Of a stretch of 64,000 nt of DNA, positions 1 through 8,160 are shown piece after piece. The notes below the pieces were generated by a model. The model saw only the letters and a program-made list of their open reading frames with translations, was not told the DNA's origin and made no database searches. The stretch spans positions 186,001 through 250,000 of the forward strand of contig NZ_MAHX01000013.1 of NCBI RefSeq assembly GCF_002023715.1, read 5' to 3'. Position 1 is the stretch's first letter. Each line of letters opens with the position of its first letter. Source of the stretch: Elizabethkingia occulta (lineage in GTDB: Bacteria > Bacteroidota > Bacteroidia > Flavobacteriales > Weeksellaceae). Both the position numbers and the translations under genes were made by a program.

Positions 1-1
1 A

Positions 2-322
2 GAAGACAAAGACTTCTTCAGCAGGATTAACAAAACAACAGAAACTCTGGATCAGGAGATTACCAAAATTCTTACTGAAAAAGGAATCGCACATCATATT
101 AACCGTTTTGGAAGTATGATGTCGGTATTCTTCAATACCGATAAGGTTTCTGATTTTGATGAAGCTGCACAGGCAGATCATACTACATTTAATAAATTCT
201 TCCACCATTTATTAGCGGAAGGTATTTACCTGCCACCAAGTGGATACGAAACATGGTTTATTTCCGATGCAATTAAAGATGTAGAAGTGGATAAAACATT
301 GGAAGCGATCAGAAAGTTTTAA
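2..322 (+). CDS. hemL: Glutamate-1-semialdehyde 2,1-aminomutase, C-terminal part
   Basis: This is the last 106 codons of a gene that begins before the window. The frame is open from base 2 to a TAA at 320-322. The translated tail shows the GSA-aminomutase C-terminal pattern: a 'FGSMMSVFF' strand, a conserved 'FFHHLLAEGIYLPPSGYE' segment and a final short helix. The enzyme is PLP-dependent and isomerises glutamate-1-semialdehyde to 5-aminolevulinate, the C5-route precursor of haem. The PLP lysine lies upstream and cannot be seen. A hairpin terminator follows immediately. Related class III aminotransferases are a less likely alternative because the 'YLPPS' tail is characteristic of HemL. Confidence 0.88.
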   Translation, partial: EDKDFFSRINKTTETLDQEITKILTEKGIAHHINRFGSMMSVFFNTDKVSDFDEAAQADHTTFNKFFHHLLAEGIYLPPSGYETWFISDAIKDVEVDKTLEAIRKF

Positions 323-350
323 GATTAATACTTTTATAGATAATAAAAAT

Positions 351-379
351 GAGCCTCAAAAGGGCTCGTTTTATTTTTT
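351..379 (+). terminator. Rho-independent terminator of hemL
   Basis: The stem GAGCC (351-355) pairs with GGCTC (363-367) across a short loop and is followed by a T-rich run. It lies 28 bases after the hemL stop and just before the end of the convergent racemase gene, so it may serve both. Confidence 0.7.
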
Positions 380-380
380 G

Positions 381-1061
381 TTAGAATATACTCATTGCTT
401 TTTCACATTGGATTTGCAGGGTGTCTATAAGATTCACCGGGCTATCCATTTGCTTATACAAAAGAGGGATTTCTGTACAGCCTAATATAAAGGCATCCAG
501 ATGGCTGTATTTTTCATTAAGTTTTTCAAAATAAGCTATATATTCTGGTGTTACAGGTTTTCCGGAAGAAAGCTGAATTTGTATTTTCTGGATTTCCGTT
601 CTCTCTTCTTCGTCCGGAATTACAACATTAATACCGGCCTGAATAAGAGGTTCCTTAAAGAAATCGCTTTCCATTGTATACTTGGTACCAAGAAGTAAAA
701 CATTTTTATAGTTATTATTTAGAATATATTCTTTGGTAAGTTCTATAATATGGAATACCGGAACATTGATTTCTAATTCATGTTTTATAAGATCAAAAGC
801 TTTATGCAAGGTATTGTTGGCAATCATTACACAAGATGGATTGCTATCCAGTAGAACATGGAGTTCTTTTTTTAATAGTTGTGGAATTACATCCCAGCCA
901 TCATTATAATTGCTTTTGATTTCATTGTAGTCAATGCTGTAGAGTAAAATCGGACACGAATGAAAAGCACCAAACTTTTGGTGGTAAAGCTTGTTGAGGG
1001 TTTCATAGTATAATATTGTAGAAGGATAACTGGTACCTCCTAATATTCCTATTTTTTTCAT
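381..1061 (-). CDS. Aspartate/glutamate racemase family protein
   Basis: The 226-residue protein belongs to the Asp/Glu racemase superfamily, which interconverts L- and D-amino acids without a cofactor using two acid/base residues in the cytoplasm. The N-terminus 'MKKIGILGGTSYPST' is the typical first strand. The second catalytic motif 'ILGCTEIPLL' contains the expected cysteine near residue 190. The first motif reads 'MIANNTLHK', with Asn-Thr where many homologues have Cys. From memory this resembles the Thr/Cys arrangement of YgeA-type broad-specificity racemases. I chose the ATG at 1061 because upstream codons in the open frame do not resemble the family. It is transcribed divergently from recG. 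The substrate cannot be told from sequence. Confidence 0.8.
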   Translation of the reverse strand: MKKIGILGGTSYPSTILYYETLNKLYHQKFGAFHSCPILLYSIDYNEIKSNYNDGWDVIPQLLKKELHVLLDSNPSCVMIANNTLHKAFDLIKHELEINVPVFHIIELTKEYILNNNYKNVLLLGTKYTMESDFFKEPLIQAGINVVIPDEEERTEIQKIQIQLSSGKPVTPEYIAYFEKLNEKYSHLDAFILGCTEIPLLYKQMDSPVNLIDTLQIQCEKAMSIF

Positions 1062-1150
1062 TACTGAAGGGTAATTTAATTTTAGGGTTAAGGTATAAAA
1101 ACTTTTATAATCCGTTACTTTTCCCGAAATTCGGGCAGCAAATATAAGAT

Positions 1151-3241
1151 TTGGAATTATCAACTCCTATAGAATACCTTAAAGGCATTGGGCCAGAGCG
1201 GGCGAAGCTCATTAAAAACGTTTTGGATCTCCATAAGGTAGAGGACTTTCTGACCTTTTATCCCATTCGTTATATCGACAAAAGTAAACTTTACAAAGTT
1301 GGTGAATTAAGAGAAATAAACAATGAAATTCCGCTGAAAGGCAGGATTACCGATATTCAGGAAGTAGCATATGCCAAGGGGAGGCGTATGGTAGCCAAAT
1401 TCAGAGATGAAACCGGAACAATGGAATTGGTATGGTTTAAATATTCTAAATGGCTGAAAGAACAGATTCCACTTAATACAGAAGTTATAATCTTCGGAAG
1501 AGTGCAGATTTTTAACAATGTATTCTCTATGCCACATCCGGAAATTGAGAAAAATGAGAATAAAGAAAACTCCCCGACACTTTTGCCTGTTTATTCAAGT
1601 AGTGAAAAACTAACAAAACGTGGGATAAATAATCGATTTTTTCAACAGATTTTATTAGACATTGTACTGAATGTTCCTACGTTTATTGATGAAAATCTTC
1701 CTTCTGGTTTAATGAAAGGTCTCAAGCTGATTTCCAGAGTAGATGCCTATCAGAATATTCATTTTCCTAAAAATAATCAGTGGCAGAAAGCTGCAGACAG
1801 GAGACTAAAATTTGAGGAAGCATTCTTTTTTCAATTGGGTTATGGCTTGAAAAAGAAACATAACAAAACTTCGTCCTTGGGAAATCCTTTTCCGCTAGTT
1901 GGAGATTATTTTACCGGATTTTATGAAAATAACCTTCCGTTTGAACTCACAAATGCTCAGAAAAGAGTTCTGAAAGAAATAAGGAATGATATGAAGCTTC
2001 CGGTGCAGATGAATAGATTACTGCAGGGAGACGTTGGATCCGGAAAAACAATGGTCGCTCTTTTGTCCATGCTCATAGCATTGGATAATGGATTTCAGAG
2101 TTGTTTGATGGCTCCGACTGAGATTTTGGCTCAGCAGCATTTCAATGGTATCTCCGATCTTTTATATGGAACCGGCATCGAAGTAAAACTATTAACGGGA
2201 TCTACTAAGGCATCAGAGAGAAAAGTTATCCACGAAATGCTGGAAAACGGAACCTTGCCTATTATTGTAGGTACACATGCTTTATTGGAAGATAAGGTAA
2301 AATTCAAAAAACTTGGGCTGGCTATTATCGACGAACAACACCGTTTTGGAGTAGCGCAGCGGGCGAAGCTATGGGCTAAAAATGTAATACCACCACATAT
2401 TCTGGTGATGACGGCAACTCCTATTCCGAGAACCCTGGCGATGAGTTTCTATTCGGATCTTGACGTTTCGGTAATCGATGAAATGCCCGTTGGAAGGAAG
2501 CCTATTGTTACAGCACACCGCAAAGAAAAAGACCGTTTGTTTGTTTTCAATTTTGCGAAGGAAGAAATTGCTAAGGGTCGCCAAATCTATTTTGTGTATC
2601 CGCTAATTGAAGAAAGTGAAACACTGGATTATAAAAATCTGAATGAAGGGTTCGATACTGTAAAAGAATTTTTCCCTGTACCCGATTACGATGTGGTTAT
2701 GCTTCATGGTAAAATGAAGCCCGATGAAAAAGATGCTGCGATGCAGTATTTTGCCAGCGGTAAAGCGCAGATTATGGTTGCCACTACTGTAATAGAGGTA
2801 GGGGTGAATGTGCCGAATGCCTCGGTAATGATTATAGAAAGTGCTGAAAGATTTGGTTTGTCTCAGTTGCATCAGCTGCGTGGCCGTGTGGGGCGTGGTG
2901 CAGAACAAAGTTATTGTATTCTGATGACGTCTGATAAAATGACACAGGAAAGCCGGAAGCGTATCAAAACGATGGTAGAAACTAATGATGGATTCAGAAT
3001 TTCTGAGGTCGATATGGAACTTCGTGGACCGGGAGATATTCTGGGAACACAGCAGAGTGGGGTTATAGACTTTAAAAAACTGGACCTGATGCAAGATTCC
3101 AATATTATTAAAGCAGCAAAAGAATGTGTGGAAAAGTTATTGGAAACAGATCCTTTATTGGCTTTTCAGGAACATCAGGGAATGAAGAGTTATTATGTCC
3201 GACAGTATAAAGGAAAAAATAAATGGGCTAAGATTAGCTAA
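1151..3241 (+). CDS. recG: ATP-dependent DNA helicase RecG
   Basis: RecG is a branch-migrating superfamily 2 helicase that remodels stalled replication forks and Holliday junctions. The N-terminal wedge/OB region starts with 'TPIEYLKGIGPERAK'. The Walker A motif is 'LLQGDVGSGKT' near residue 296, the DEQH box is 'IIDEQHRFG', motif III is 'TATPIPRT', and the C-terminal motifs V/VI include 'TTVIEVGVNVP' and 'QLRGRVGRG'. At 696 residues it is full length. The start is a TTG at 1151: an in-frame stop lies two codons upstream and no ATG occurs early enough to keep the conserved N-terminus. It stands alone, divergent from the racemase gene. Confidence 0.96.
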   Translation: MELSTPIEYLKGIGPERAKLIKNVLDLHKVEDFLTFYPIRYIDKSKLYKVGELREINNEIPLKGRITDIQEVAYAKGRRMVAKFRDETGTMELVWFKYSKWLKEQIPLNTEVIIFGRVQIFNNVFSMPHPEIEKNENKENSPTLLPVYSSSEKLTKRGINNRFFQQILLDIVLNVPTFIDENLPSGLMKGLKLISRVDAYQNIHFPKNNQWQKAADRRLKFEEAFFFQLGYGLKKKHNKTSSLGNPFPLVGDYFTGFYENNLPFELTNAQKRVLKEIRNDMKLPVQMNRLLQGDVGSGKTMVALLSMLIALDNGFQSCLMAPTEILAQQHFNGISDLLYGTGIEVKLLTGSTKASERKVIHEMLENGTLPIIVGTHALLEDKVKFKKLGLAIIDEQHRFGVAQRAKLWAKNVIPPHILVMTATPIPRTLAMSFYSDLDVSVIDEMPVGRKPIVTAHRKEKDRLFVFNFAKEEIAKGRQIYFVYPLIEESETLDYKNLNEGFDTVKEFFPVPDYDVVMLHGKMKPDEKDAAMQYFASGKAQIMVATTVIEVGVNVPNASVMIIESAERFGLSQLHQLRGRVGRGAEQSYCILMTSDKMTQESRKRIKTMVETNDGFRISEVDMELRGPGDILGTQQSGVIDFKKLDLMQDSNIIKAAKECVEKLLETDPLLAFQEHQGMKSYYVRQYKGKNKWAKIS

Positions 3242-3305
3242 TAAAATTTTAATCTATTTTACATTCTGCAGACTTTGTCTTGATTAAATAACTCTTTCAA
3301 AAGCC

Positions 3306-3374
3306 TTAGACAGGTTCAGTATGATATGCGGAACAGTATTTGTTATATTATATTGTCAGGCTAAACCTGTTGAA
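3306..3374. repeat. Degenerate REP-like inverted repeat element
   Basis: A diverged version of the element at 5128-5198: the left arm reads 'gacaggttcag' and the right arm 'gtcaggctaaacctgttgaa'. Its right half (3320-3374) is also a direct repeat of 3761-3815, sharing 'tatttgtt' and 'attgtcaggct' in register. It lies in the gene-free stretch after recG. Confidence 0.6.
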
Positions 3375-3474
3375 CTAAACTACTAGCAAAGTATTATAAA
3401 TTGAAATAAGCTCTAAAAATATGACGTTTTTGATCTTTCATCTGAATTATATTTGCTTTACCTGATCAAGATAA

Positions 3475-3666
3475 CGTTCCTCTGGAACGCTCTGAATTTT
3501 TATAATTATAATCTATTGAGATTAAGCTCCTAAAGGAGCTCCTCAGTCATTATTTCGAACTACATTTTCTTTACTATCATAATATGAGAAATCAGCAAGA
3601 TGCTCCGAAGGAGCCTTATCTGTGTAAAAAGGTATGTAAAAGAGTCAAGTACTCCAGGGGAGTACT
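3475..3666. repeat. Series of four short GGAG-type palindromes
   Basis: Four small hairpins sit in a row in the 600-base gene-free stretch 3242-3843. They are CGTTCC-tct-GGAACG (3475-3489), AGCTCC-taaa-GGAGCT (3525-3540), GCTCC-gaa-GGAGC (3602-3614) and AGTACTCC-agg-GGAGTACT (3648-3666). All share a CTCC/GGAG or TTCC/GGAA core with a 3-4 base loop but have different flanks. They look like dispersed intergenic palindromes rather than terminators because no T-run follows. I see no gene in this stretch. Confidence 0.55.
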
Positions 3667-3760
3667 ATCTCATAATAGGAATATTTTATCTATATCTCTC
3701 CCAGAATTTGTACCTGATGTGCTTTAACTAAATTGATAAATTCATTTAAAAAAACTCAAA

Positions 3761-3815
3761 ATGACATGCGTAATAATATTTGTTGTATTAAATTGTCAGG
3801 CTGAACTTGTCGATG
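3761..3815. repeat. Half copy of the REP-like element
   Basis: This segment aligns without gaps to 3320-3374 and ends in 'gtcaggctgaacttgtcgat', the same right arm as the element at 5128-5198. It lies directly downstream of the convergent flavodoxin-Rid gene. Confidence 0.6.
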
Positions 3816-3843
3816 CCCTGTTTATTAAAAGGGCAAAAAATAT

Positions 3844-4986
3844 TTATTCAACTTCAAAAACAGCCTGTATTTCTACGGAAGAGTTAACTGGAAGGGAAGA
3901 AGCTCCAAGTGTGCCTCTTGCATGTTTACCTTTCTCGCCGAATACCTCAACAGTAAGATCAGATGCGATGTTCATAAGATCAGCATGTTTGGTATAATCA
4001 TTTGGCGTATTAAAAATACCGGTTAGCTGTACACATTGTTTAACCTTGTTCAGATCACCGCCTGTAGCTTCTTTCAGAACTGCCAATACATTCAGCATCG
4101 TTACTTTTGTTGCCTCTTTTACCTGTTGTTCGTTTACTTCTTTTCCAAGCTTTCCGGGATTAATAATTTTTCCGTCTTTCAGAGCAACCTGATTAATGAA
4201 TATTAGATTTCCTGACCGTACGTAGGGCTTATAATTTCCTGCAGGTTTTGGAACCAGTGGCAAAACAATTTGTTTTTGCTGTAATACTTTATTAACATCA
4301 GCTCTTTCCTGTGTTGGAATTATCTCTTTTTGCACAAATGTTCCTTTAAGTGCTAAAGATACTTTTGCAATTGTTTTTCCTTGTAATTCCGCTAGGTAAC
4401 GTTCACCTTGACTTGGTCGTTCTGTATTTTTTACTGAATTAAGACTTGTAGTTCCTAATACAGTATTTCCCTGTGGAATGTTTTTGTCAATATTTTCATT
4501 TCCTCTTATCCCTGTAGGTACAAGGATCATTCCGTGTACAGCCAGACTATTCCAGAAAGATTGTATAGCCAGCTCCTTACCAGCTCCGCTACCTGCGGAC
4601 ATAAATACTGTAGCAGGGATTCCTTCCAAAGCATGGTTCGTCCAAAGGTTAACTGTTTTTGAAAGAAATTCACTCATTCCGGTGCTGATATTGCCAAAGT
4701 AAACAGGAGAGCCAAATGCAATCCCGTCATAAGATTTTAATTCATCTACTGAAGCAACAGGGATGTTTTTTAGTTTAGAGTTTGAAGATGTTTTTACCTG
4801 CTTGATTATGGCTTCTGCATTTTTTTCGCTCTCAATTCCCTTAGCAACTTCTTTTGCCAGTTCATAAGTGCCACCGTTATCAGAGTAGAATAACACAAGT
4901 ATTTTGGCTTTTTTTTCCTGTGCAACAGATATATTTACGGCGAGTATTGTTAAGATACCGGCTAAAATAATATGTAGTTTTTTCAT
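3844..4986 (-). CDS. Exported flavodoxin/WrbA-like domain fused to a Rid (YjgF/YER057c) domain
   Basis: The 380-residue protein begins with a signal peptide (residues 1-22, ending near 'NISVAQ'). Residues about 28-180 form a flavodoxin-like NAD(P)H:quinone oxidoreductase domain, with an FMN phosphate loop 'YSDNGGTYELA' and the WrbA-type 'GSPVYFGNISTGM' segment. Residues about 230-380 form a Rid-family domain of the subgroup with 'YKPYVRSGNLIFINQ', ending in 'HARGTLGASSLPVNSSVEI', which keeps the Arg used by RidA to bind enamine/imine substrates. Separate WrbA-like and Rid proteins are common. The fusion with an export signal is unusual and suggests a periplasmic redox or detoxification role, which is inference. 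It is monocistronic, with an AT-rich upstream region. Confidence 0.78.
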   Translation of the reverse strand: MKKLHIILAGILTILAVNISVAQEKKAKILVLFYSDNGGTYELAKEVAKGIESEKNAEAIIKQVKTSSNSKLKNIPVASVDELKSYDGIAFGSPVYFGNISTGMSEFLSKTVNLWTNHALEGIPATVFMSAGSGAGKELAIQSFWNSLAVHGMILVPTGIRGNENIDKNIPQGNTVLGTTSLNSVKNTERPSQGERYLAELQGKTIAKVSLALKGTFVQKEIIPTQERADVNKVLQQKQIVLPLVPKPAGNYKPYVRSGNLIFINQVALKDGKIINPGKLGKEVNEQQVKEATKVTMLNVLAVLKEATGGDLNKVKQCVQLTGIFNTPNDYTKHADLMNIASDLTVEVFGEKGKHARGTLGASSLPVNSSVEIQAVFEVE

Positions 4987-5127
4987 TTTTGTCTATTAAA
5001 ATTACGTTGCAAAAATACTAACGTTACTTTTATTAAGTTTGACAAAAAATATATTTAAAACGACAATTTTAAAATCTGTGTAGTTTTAGAGTTTGCCTAA
5101 TAAATTGAATGTTTTTATTAAATGCTC

Positions 5128-5198
5128 TTCGACAGGCTCAGAGTAATATTATCTGTCCTAAGTATCTTTTTAGAATTGTCAGGCTGAGCTTGTCGAAG
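5128..5198. repeat. REP-like element with inverted termini
   Basis: The left arm 'cttcgacaggctcag' (5128-5142) is the inverse complement, with one mismatch, of 'ctgagcttgtcgaag' (5184-5198). The arms enclose about 40 bases. It lies between two minus-strand genes. The same arms recur at 3306-3374 and 3761-3815, so this is the best preserved copy in the window. Confidence 0.7.
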
Positions 5199-5222
5199 CC
5201 ACATATTTTCTTGAAATAAAAC

Positions 5223-5819
5223 CTAAATTAATTCTATTTTACTATTAAGCATTGATTTTACATGGTTATACCATTCATCTTTAAGGATGCTTAGAACGAT
5301 TACATCAATCCTTTGGCCTTCGGAGTCAAGACTAAAGTTTCTTAAAATACCCTCTTCAGTACAACCTATACTTTTCATAGCACTAATACTCTTTTTATTC
5401 GCATTATTTGCTTTAAAGCCTATACGTTCGAAACCGAGATTTTCGAATGCGAATTCCAATAATAAGTATTTGCAGTTTTTGTTTACGTGGGTTCCCTGAT
5501 AATTTTTACCATACCAAGTGTAGCCTAGTTCTAGAGTTTTATTAATTGAGTTGATCGCATAGAACCGAGTACTTCCAATTAATTTCCCGAGCTGTTTATC
5601 ATAAACAACAAAAGGATATTCAGTTTCTTTATATTTGTTTGAAAGGGCGGTAGAGATATATTTTTTGAGATTTTCAGGACTATCAGCACCAAATGCATTA
5701 AACTTCCATATTTCGGGTTCATCCAACGAAAATTGAAGTAACTGATCATAGTCTTCCTCTACTAATGGTCTTAATATTAGTTTGCTATTCTCTAAGATAT
5801 AATCGGTTTTAAAATCCAT
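5223..5819 (-). CDS. GNAT family N-acetyltransferase (RimJ/RimL type)
   Basis: The 198-residue protein matches the GNAT family of RimJ/RimL type, which transfers acetyl from acetyl-CoA to an amino group. The N-terminus 'ILENSKLILRPLVEEDYDQLL' is the usual opening strand-helix. The acceptor-loop region 'ELGYTWYGKNYQGTHVNKN' corresponds to motif A, although the classical Q/RxxGxG/A loop is weak ('NYQGTHVN'). 'ERIGFKANNANKKSISAMKSIG' is the conserved RIM-type motif B. The substrate is unknown. It lies 3 bases downstream of another acetyltransferase gene on the same strand, so the two are probably co-transcribed. Confidence 0.8.
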   Translation of the reverse strand: MDFKTDYILENSKLILRPLVEEDYDQLLQFSLDEPEIWKFNAFGADSPENLKKYISTALSNKYKETEYPFVVYDKQLGKLIGSTRFYAINSINKTLELGYTWYGKNYQGTHVNKNCKYLLLEFAFENLGFERIGFKANNANKKSISAMKSIGCTEEGILRNFSLDSEGQRIDVIVLSILKDEWYNHVKSMLNSKIELI

Positions 5820-5822
5820 TTA

Positions 5823-6317
5823 TTAAACAAAAAATTCCATTAGGTAATCGTCCATTACATAACCATTTCCGATGTCGAATACTCCTTCTTCATAAACTTT
5901 GAATCCCTGAGATTCGTAAAAGTCTTTAGCGTTGTTGTATTTGTTTACATTTAGGATAATACGCTCATTGCCATTTTCAGAAACATGATTTTTTAGATAA
6001 TTTAAAGCGAATTTTCCTAAACCCTTGCCTTTGGATTCCGGTACCATATATATGCGGTGAAGTTTGGTAGTTTTGGGTTCATAATTGAATTGGTATCCTA
6101 TAAACCCTCCAAAGTTTCCCTCATCATCTTTTATCAGAAAGTACCGCCAGTCAGGATTTTCCATTTGGGATGAAATTTCTTTTTCAGAATACATTTCGGC
6201 CATCATATAGCTGATTTGCCCTGGGCTGAGAATTTTGGAATAAGCCATTTCCCATGATCTTTTAGCTAAATCCTGAATCAAGGGAATATCCTTTGGTGTA
6301 GCTTCTAATATTTTCAT
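5823..6317 (-). CDS. GNAT family N-acetyltransferase
   Basis: The 164-residue protein is a compact single-domain GNAT enzyme. The acetyl-CoA loop is visible as 'YMVPESKGKGLGKFALNYL' (residues about 95-113), with the R/Q-x-x-G-x-G/A pattern, followed by 'FYESQGFKVYEEG', the usual motif B. The ATG at 6317 is chosen because the preceding codons of the open frame are not family-like. The gene pairs with the downstream RimJ/L-type gene after a 3-base gap. Its substrate is not predictable. It lies downstream of dapA but is separated from it by a strong hairpin, so it probably has its own promoter. Confidence 0.82.
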   Translation of the reverse strand: MKILEATPKDIPLIQDLAKRSWEMAYSKILSPGQISYMMAEMYSEKEISSQMENPDWRYFLIKDDEGNFGGFIGYQFNYEPKTTKLHRIYMVPESKGKGLGKFALNYLKNHVSENGNERIILNVNKYNNAKDFYESQGFKVYEEGVFDIGNGYVMDDYLMEFFV

Positions 6318-6378
6318 TTTGTTGTTGTTTTCTTGCGATGCGTTTTTCCCATAGAATAACAGGAATCGAAGCATAAAG

Positions 6379-6411
6379 ATAAAAAAAAGAAAGCATCCGG
6401 TGGATGCTTTC
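6379..6411 (-). terminator. Terminator after dapA
   Basis: A perfect 10-bp stem (GAAAGCATCC at 6389-6398 with 6402-6411) has a 3-base loop. On the minus strand it is followed by eight T residues, as expected for a Rho-independent terminator of dapA. Confidence 0.88.
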
Positions 6412-6439
6412 AGATAAATGTTTTTATGACATCAGATGA

Positions 6440-7312
6440 CTAGATTTTAGTCATTTCTGCTTTAATTTTTTGTTCTAAACTTTCAGATGCAGCTACCAGC
6501 GGTAATCTTAGGTAGTTTTTAACAATCCCCAGCTCTGCAAGTACATATTTAACTCCGGTAGGATTTCCTTCTGAAAAAATCAAACGTGTAATTTCCACAA
6601 GCTTGTTATGGATTTTATATGCTTCCTTAGCATTGCCCTCGATACCCAATTGGATCATCTGTGCAAACTCTTTTGGATAAGCCTGTCCAATTACAGAGAT
6701 CACACCATCTGCACCAGCTAAAGTTACAGGTAGAGCAAACTCATCGTCTCCGGAAACAAGACTGAAGTTCTCAGGTTTTTGACGAAGGATGTCAAAATAC
6801 TGGTTGATATTTGGAGCAGCTTCTTTAATCATGACAAGATTAGGGAACTCATTCGCTAAACGAAGAGTAGTTGATGCTTCAATATTTTGTCCGGTTCTTC
6901 CCGGTACATTATAAACAATAATATTTTTTCCCGTAGAAGCTAATGCTTTATAATGCTGATAAAGTCCTTCCTGATTAGGCTTGTTATAATATGGAGAAAC
7001 TGAAAGGATAGCATCAAAAGCAGAAGTATCAGTTTCATTAATTTGTTTCACAACCTCTGCCGTATTGTTTCCTCCGATTCCTAAAACCAATGGTATACGA
7101 CCATTGTTAACCTTTATAACGTGTTTGACTACCTTATCCTTCTCTTCATCATTAAGTGTAGCAGCTTCAGCTGTTGTTCCTAAAACTACTAAATAACTGG
7201 TTCCGTTTTCGATATTGAATTCTACTAATCTCGTTAGTGAGTCAAAATCTACGGACAAATCTTCATTGAAGGGTGTGACTAGTGCAACACCTACTCCGGA
7301 TAATTTATTCAT
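6440..7312 (-). CDS. dapA: 4-hydroxy-tetrahydrodipicolinate synthase
   Basis: DapA condenses pyruvate with aspartate semialdehyde, the first committed step of lysine and diaminopimelate synthesis, in the cytoplasm. The 290-residue length is typical. Visible motifs are 'GTTAEAATL' (substrate carboxylate binding), 'SVSPYYNKPNQEGLYQHY' with the catalytic-triad tyrosine, 'IIVYNVPGRTG', and 'VMIKEAAP' with the Schiff-base lysine near residue 163. 'SGDDEFALP' follows. The first motif has 'GTTAEA' where E. coli has GTTGES, a common variant. The gene is monocistronic with its own terminator. Confidence 0.95.
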   Translation of the reverse strand: MNKLSGVGVALVTPFNEDLSVDFDSLTRLVEFNIENGTSYLVVLGTTAEAATLNDEEKDKVVKHVIKVNNGRIPLVLGIGGNNTAEVVKQINETDTSAFDAILSVSPYYNKPNQEGLYQHYKALASTGKNIIVYNVPGRTGQNIEASTTLRLANEFPNLVMIKEAAPNINQYFDILRQKPENFSLVSGDDEFALPVTLAGADGVISVIGQAYPKEFAQMIQLGIEGNAKEAYKIHNKLVEITRLIFSEGNPTGVKYVLAELGIVKNYLRLPLVAASESLEQKIKAEMTKI

Positions 7313-7437
7313 AGTACGTTAAAAATTAAGTATTCAAATGTAGGGATTTTTTCTGTGTTTTCAGGTTATGCGTGTATAAAAATCTATTATTAACTCCTAT
7401 ATTTGTAATCGATTACTTGATTGTAAAGTAAAGAATA

Positions 7438-8112
7438 ATGGTACAGGAGAAGGGTTTTCTTATTTCATATCTTAAATACGGAGAAAATGATGCTGTCCTT
7501 CATATTTATACACATAATGAAGGCTACAAAAGTTATTTTCTGAAAGGAATTTATTCCAAAAGAAATAAAAAGAAAGCACTACTTCAGTTCTTGTTCGAAA
7601 TACAGTTTACTACAAATCCTAAAGCATCCGGATTACCATTGATTTCGGATTTACAGGCTTACGGACAACTTCCCGAATGGAATATTAAAACGAATACTCT
7701 TCAGTTTTTTATTGCCGATATACTGAGCAATATCCTCCGGAACGAAGCTCAGAATGAGAGCATCTATTCCAAAATTTCTGGTTTTATAGATCAGTTGAAA
7801 GAGGAGAATATATCCGCACATGTTCATTTTTTAATTATTCTGACAGAAGATTTCGGAATAAAGCCACTGCTAAATGATGCAATCTATCTAAATCCTGAAA
7901 AAGGAATCTATGAGCATTTTTCTTCACATCATTGTTTTGACGATAGTACTTCCGGATTGTGGAAAAGTATTTTAGAAGAGGGATACTCTGTAAAGCTTAT
8001 AAATACAGAACGAAGAAGACTTTTGGAAAGTATTCTGGTATACTATAGCATTCATATACCGGAATTTAAAAATCCGGCCTCACTGGAAGTTCTTCAGCAA
8101 ATATGGGCATAA
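7438..8112 (+). CDS. recO: DNA repair protein RecO
   Basis: RecO loads RecA with RecR in gap repair and anneals SSB-coated strands. The 224-residue protein starts with the RecO OB-fold signature 'EKGFLISYLKYGENDAVLHIYT', followed by 'GYKSYFLKGIYS' and the helical region 'NTLQFFIADILSNILRNE'. No zinc-finger cysteines are present, as in many Bacteroidota RecO proteins. A TATATTTG box at 7398-7405 lies 32 bases upstream of the ATG and fits the Bacteroidota -7 consensus, although no clear TTTG -33 element precedes it. A bidirectional hairpin follows the gene. Confidence 0.9.
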   Translation: MVQEKGFLISYLKYGENDAVLHIYTHNEGYKSYFLKGIYSKRNKKKALLQFLFEIQFTTNPKASGLPLISDLQAYGQLPEWNIKTNTLQFFIADILSNILRNEAQNESIYSKISGFIDQLKEENISAHVHFLIILTEDFGIKPLLNDAIYLNPEKGIYEHFSSHHCFDDSTSGLWKSILEEGYSVKLINTERRRLLESILVYYSIHIPEFKNPASLEVLQQIWA

Positions 8113-8144
8113 AAAAACCTGCTATATGAGCAGGTTGTATTTTA
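8111..8144. terminator. Bidirectional terminator between recO and the lipoprotein gene
   Basis: The stem AACCTGCT (8116-8123) pairs with AGCAGGTT (8129-8136). An A-run precedes it and T-rich sequence follows, so it can end transcription of both convergent genes. Confidence 0.85.
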
Positions 8145-8160
8145 AATTTCTGATATTCAT

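Noticed and set aside
2603-3094. 163-codon minus-strand frame within recG
   Set aside because: It lies opposite a strongly conserved helicase region, and its sequence (many His, Phe, Ser) looks like the shadow of the coding strand.
3242-3843. CRISPR-like array of short repeats after recG
   Set aside because: The hairpins differ in sequence and spacing, there are no constant repeats with spacers, and no cas genes are near.
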